64,000 bases of DNA from Ficedula albicollis. Its lineage: Eukaryota; Chordata; Aves; Passeriformes; Muscicapidae. Location: NCBI RefSeq assembly GCF_000247815.1, contig NC_021700.1, forward strand, positions 24,794,241-24,858,240, given 5' to 3'. The notes under the pieces are model-generated. The model was given only the letters and a program-made list of their open reading frames with translations. It did no database searches and was not told where the DNA came from. Shown here piece after piece: positions 58,894 through 64,000 of the stretch. The position numbers and the translations under genes are program-made. Position 1 is the first letter of the stretch, and each line of letters starts with the position of its first letter.

Positions 58894-61800
58894 TCCAAGT
58901 GGGATAATGACATAAATTATTTAACATGTATTTATTACTGAAAAAGCATACAGAAACTATTTCTTTCTACCCCACGTCACTGACTCCTAAAACACTCCAG
59001 TCTTACTGTAATGCAGAATGGACATACACCTCTCAACTTTCACTGCTTCCTGTGACAGGAACCCTTCCTACTTGGAGAAGCCCCTCCCATTTAGGTAAAT
59101 ACACTAGCTTTCTTATTCACAAAATACACAAATCTAATAGTGTGTCATTTTTCCTTTAAATGCCACTTTCCCATGCCAGGACTTCAACAGTCTCATTAGC
59201 AACCAAAACAAGAAGGTCATTATGTATTTTTGCATTTAGAGATGAATTTTTGTTACAAAGAACCATGTGAGTAACTTTTTAAAATTAATGATGGCAATGT
59301 TCATATTTTCCTGAAGTTCTTCCACTGAAACATACTAGCCAAATGAAGTAAAGAAATTAAAGAAAGCCACGTTTACAAAAAAAGTTCAGTCAAAAATATC
59401 CAATTTAACTGCTGAAAAATGCAAGATCAGTTACATAATGCTGTGTTTACGTACAGTGAGTTGTATTACAAAGAACACAAGTTGATATAGAGATCAGAAC
59501 TCTTTTAATCCTTTAGGAGCACTTGAGCTTCTGGGAATACGAATAGCTTCTTACGTGTATTTATTAAATAAAAGACTACGGTGCTTAACATCTTCATAAA
59601 TTTTTCAACTACACTACGACAATCTCTTACAGTTAACATAGACATTTATCAGAACAGGTTTGCTAGACTTCAATCAGAGGAAAAAGCACTGCATCCCACA
59701 CAACACTCCAAATTTCATCTCATGCTCACAAGCACCCTTGTATGAATTAGCTCCCAGTAATTCCATTGTTAGCTCCACGGCAATTTCTGGTATGTAATGG
59801 ACAACATTTCCAAGGAATACTTTCATCAAAGTAAATATCCCTCCACTATTCTCCCCGCTTCTTTTATCACTCATTGCCTTCAAGAAACAGGAGTGAACAC
59901 AAGTATGCTTCCATTTCTTATACTGGTATTTTCAAAATGTTTTCAGCTGTTCCTTATTCCTGCAAGTGTCTCTCTCCCTAGCACGTACCAATCTTTCCCT
60001 TTCCTCATTCAGAGCACTCTTAAAGGCTCAGCTTATAGCAGAGGCTTTAAAATCTAATTTACGTTAGTCAAGAGAAAGTCTTCTCTATCTCATTGTTATG
60101 TATCTAACAATAAAAAAATACCATGATAATCAAAGTGATCAAAAAAATAATTGTCTTTATAAAGTCTCATAAATGGTGATCACCTGGTGTGTTTTATCTT
60201 TTGAGCTTATTGTGTGGAACAAAGTATATTGCCAGTCTCAGATGAGAAAAGGTATAAATATCTTAGCAGAAATTAAGAAGAAAATATTTATCTGAGGACA
60301 TGACATTAACTCTACGCCAGAGCTTACAGGTGTACAGAAGGGAAAACATGAACAACACGTGACACAATTTCCAGCTGCTTAATATGAAAAGAACCTGAAC
60401 GTCATCTTAGTTTCAAATAAACAGGTCCGAAAAAAAATCCATAAAATATTTAGCATAATGAAATTTATCACAATAGCTACAATAAGACGACTGATATAGT
60501 ACAGCCAGATAAAACCAGTGCTCATTTGCCATAAGTGAAAATGAAAATATTTAAATGTAACAGAGAAGCTGCAGAGTCTTAAACTGTGCAAAATGTGAAC
60601 AAAATGTCAATGTAGAAATATAGCAACTATTTCAATTAGACTACAGAAAACACTGAACTTGTGGTCACAATTGTTTTGCTAAAAAATCTGGAAAAAGTGG
60701 GTAAGGGGCTAGAATCTAATGAAACAGTCTACACAGAGTGGCATACTTTTGGCATGCTGTTACCTCAAGAAGCTGTTGTGAGACCAAGCTGCTTCCTCTA
60801 ATCTCTCTCAGTATCATACTGAGCAAGCTGTGTGTGAAACCAGAGGAAGGCAGTCTACAATAATATAACCCTCTATTATTCCTGTGATTGGGGAACGAGG
60901 GGAAGCAGGAAAATCATATGTAAGTGGAAGGAGGTAACTTTCCAATTTCTAGGGAAGGACTTCTAAAGATAAAGACTTTGGCAGTGAATGTCAACAGTTA
61001 AATGTAAACCAAATCAATAAACAAACAGAAAATTGAGAAGAACCACAAAATACCATCACTGTGTACAATGTTTCGTGAGTAAGCTGGGATGCCTACAGGT
61101 GGGAAAAAATCACAAATTCAACCACAATCAAGCTCTTCTAGAATCAGGCACAGAAATTAAACTGAACTAGTAATACAGAGTTATGTAGTATTTGAAAGTG
61201 TCAAGAGATTTGAAACAGCAATAAAATTAGAGCAACAATTTAATTTCAAGTGTCCCTACCTTCATTCAAATTTAGCATTTTTTAACAGTTTATTGAACCA
61301 ACCTAAAGGAAATGGCTTGTATTTGATCCTGTACCACTCCTCCAAATCACCCTCATAAAAAAATCCTCCAATTCCAGCAACAGAAATTCTGCATACTGTG
61401 TGAAAAGTTAAATGCCTTTTTATTACAGTTTTCTATCAAATAAAATAATGCAAAAGATACAAATTGTTTCTAAGAATATTCAGTTCAGTGAGTGTAATGT
61501 TATTCTGTACATAATTAACATTTGCAAAGTGTGTTAACAGTTAATCTTTAGTTGACTATATTAAGAACATGGAAAGAACTATTAAGATTGGAAAATGACA
61601 CCAGGATGGAAAAGCTTGAAGAATAATTCATTTGCAGACTGAGTTATTATTTAATGCATGTAAGCGGTGTACCTGTCCTCATAAATAAAACAAATTTTGG
61701 TATCTTTGCTATCACAGATGCTCACAATAATGTGAGGTGCAAAAAAGTTACTAAGAGACACAGTTGTCTACTTAGCCCAGAGCTCAAAAATTAAACAAAG

Positions 61801-62642
61801 GAATCAAAACATATAGTACAGGCCCTATATACCCTAATTGTCCTAAGTAAGTCTTCACGGTATGTAAAAAAAATTGAAATAAATATTGCAAATAGCAACA
61901 CAAATATTAGAGATGAGTGTCTTTTAATTACTATCTTCACGACAGCTAAAACAAGGATCTAAATTAAATATTTTTCTTAATTTCTGTAAAATACATAAAG
62001 CCTCCAATAACATTGCATCAAAATCTGAAACATCATTTACTATACCGAGAGCCCAAAATAAACTTCCTATTTTCTCTCAATTAAAATATTTCAGAATTCC
62101 TTTATTTAAACCATTATAACTTTAGCAGGAACAAAGCAAAATTGTAAAATCTAACTTGATTTACAAATGTAGAGAATGGATAAAGCAATAGCTTCTGGAA
62201 TCCTGTCATTACATAGACTACACCAGAAGAAGACCAACATCATTCATTGAACTCGTAGTCAGGCAGCTACGCTTCTTATTCTACTCACTGCAGAGAAGTA
62301 TCTTCACCCATGCTGAGCACACACCACGTGCATTGTTATATAATTAAAACCCATCTAACCCATCTTAGTAAAAAAAATAATGTACCTGTAGTTAGGCCCT
62401 TTGAACAATAGGTTTCCCACATTCCCACAAAATGCATTGCTTTATTTCTTGAATTTCTAACTTATTATCAAAGTTTCAACAAACTTGGAAAATTCAACCC
62501 TGCTAGAGTATTCTCAGCATCCCTGCTATTTCAAAGGTCACACAGCAAACTCCAGCTGTGATTTTATTCCATATTACTTGATTTATCCATTACTTTGATA
62601 AGGGTGTTATCCCAAAACAGTAAAATTATGTTAATCCTAAAA

Positions 62643-62738
62643 TATCCTGAGTTGGAACGGACCCATAATGAGCATTGAAGTCTAGCTCCTGGACTTGCAC
62701 AGGACAACCCCAAGAATCACACCATGTGCCTGAGAGAA
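62643..62738 (-). mobile_element. Short CR1 LINE fragment, reverse orientation
   Basis: The blocks CTGAGTTGGAACGGACCCA, GAAGTCTAGCTCCTGGACTT and CAGGACAACCCCAAGAATCA match the reverse complement of a CR1 subfamily 3' end. Confidence 0.75.
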
Positions 62739-64000
62739 TAAATATGTATATAAATTATACATATTGCATACTTCCAAGAAAAAAAGAAAACGCACCAGTC
62801 TTCTGTAAACATTCATTTGGCACGGAAACATTCTGGCTGACTAAATAAAATTTAGCAAACTCTTTAGCTCTCATTTCCTGTGAAAACATATTCCTCTGAT
62901 AATGATTTAAATATCAGTTGCTCTGAAGTCTCTCAGGAGGCAAATCTTCACCCAAAACATGTTCAAGGAAGCACACCAGACTGTCCTTCTAACTAGCTGC
63001 TCCATTTCTTCTAGCCAATCAAACATGGGGGTTTGATTTTCACTAGAGGCTTGGTTACTGAATAGCCCTGAGAAGACTACCATCAATTCTAATCCTATAG
63101 TGATTTCAAAAAAAGAACTGGCAGAAGGAACTGCACAACAGTATTGCCAGCATTTAATATGTATACCTTTAACACACATGGTGTTAACCACATAGATCCC
63201 AGCAAGAGCGTTCAAAACTATTGCTTCACGATTCTCTCTCTCTCAAAATGTAACACAAACAAGTTCCTTAGAAAAAAGAATCTTCCAGTAAAGATGTAGT
63301 ATCTTTACAAATGTAATAAGCCAGAGCACATGATAAATTAATACTGAACAGAAAACAGGGCCAGAATTTACGGAAGTGAAAATTCCAAGTGCCCAAGCTG
63401 ACACAAAATGAGTCTACTTTTGAAATAGCAACTGACTCAGCATTTTATAAAAACATAGATCCCATACAAGCATGTGGAATTAGCCCTGAAGAAAGCAATG
63501 TCCTAGCATTACATCTTCTGTATACTTACTGACTTTAAGATGTAACAAATTACAGACAAATCCATCCTTTTAAATATTAAACAATTCACACTGGAAGTAA
63601 ACAGTTAATAGAGACTGCTTCTGAAAATGTTCAAAAATAAATGTGAAAATATTTTATGCCACTTACCAAACTCTCTGAATAATTCTTTGCTTATGTGAAG
63701 AGTGACAGAAGTAGATGGAATACTCATTCCCTATCAATTTTCTGTAGCCAAGATGCAATACAATTCTGTTCTAAATTCTGCTTTCAGTTTCTCTGAAAAA
63801 AATCCTCATGACTCTAGAACATCTAAGTTACTCAAAGGGCAAAGAACAATGGTATCTTCTTCTCCCTCTGTTCAGTATTTTAAAGGACCTTTACAAAGAT
63901 TAATCTCAAGTCTTCAACTAATTTTTCCTGGCACTTCTAGATTACTGAAAACAAAGGCTTTACCAGTTTAATCCACAAAGAAAATAACAAAGGAACTGAA

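Larger units (their letters stand above)
57697..64000 (-). other. Probable POLK intron 1 (no gene or promoter seen)
   Basis: AT-rich throughout, with no CpG-rich segment, no recognisable coding exon and no tRNA. It holds two CR1 pieces. By comparison with other vertebrates, the POLK first exon and CERT1 should lie further right. Confidence 0.6.

Noticed and set aside
57697..64000. CERT1 exons or a shared POLK/CERT1 promoter
   Set aside because: Expected from gene order, but no CpG-rich region or recognisable exon is present in the window.

Overview
The window is vertebrate nuclear DNA, most likely from a bird and probably a songbird. It carries split genes with GT-AG introns, CR1 retrotransposon pieces, and LTRs of the type common in passerine genomes. 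No bacterial, organellar or CRISPR features were seen. The species call is an inference from repeat content and gene similarity.

Three genes lie in the order known from human 5q13, shown here in reverse. POC5 (+ strand) contributes only its last three coding exons (449-2844). ANKDD1B (- strand) is complete: 15 coding exons from the ATG at 30324 to the stop at 4824, giving 520 codons. POLK (- strand) has its complete coding sequence in 14 coding exons from the ATG at 57655 to the stop at 35812, giving 868 codons. Every exon was read by hand from splice sites and phase, and both complete genes sum to an exact multiple of three. POC5 and ANKDD1B converge tail to tail. ANKDD1B and POLK run head to tail, with ANKDD1B downstream. 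The stretch 57697-64000 is read as POLK intron 1, because no GC-rich promoter or first exon is visible before the window ends.

Region by region: 1-3103 holds the POC5 3' end with a truncated LTR in its last intron. 3104-4823 is the putative ANKDD1B 3'UTR and contains a 393-bp tandem duplication. 4824-30324 is ANKDD1B, with degenerate endogenous retrovirus (ERV) pieces at 12.7-14.8 kb and CR1 pieces at 23.9-25.1 kb. 30130-30510 is a GC-rich, CpG-rich promoter region. 32983-34010 is a long LTR between the genes. 34300-35811 is the POLK 3'UTR. 35812-57655 is POLK, with a solo LTR at 51150, a 28-copy 9-bp repeat and a 255-base pure C run at 53.6-54.1 kb.

The genes do not form a pathway. POC5 is a centriole protein. 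ANKDD1B is a poorly studied ankyrin/death-domain protein. POLK is the translesion DNA polymerase kappa. The observations most worth checking are the poly-C tract, the C-terminal CaaX-like motif of ANKDD1B, an ankyrin repeat in ANKDD1B that human ANKDD1B appears to lack, a Ser-to-Gly change beside the POLK catalytic carboxylates, and a possible cassette exon in POLK. No wholly new biological system was recognised.
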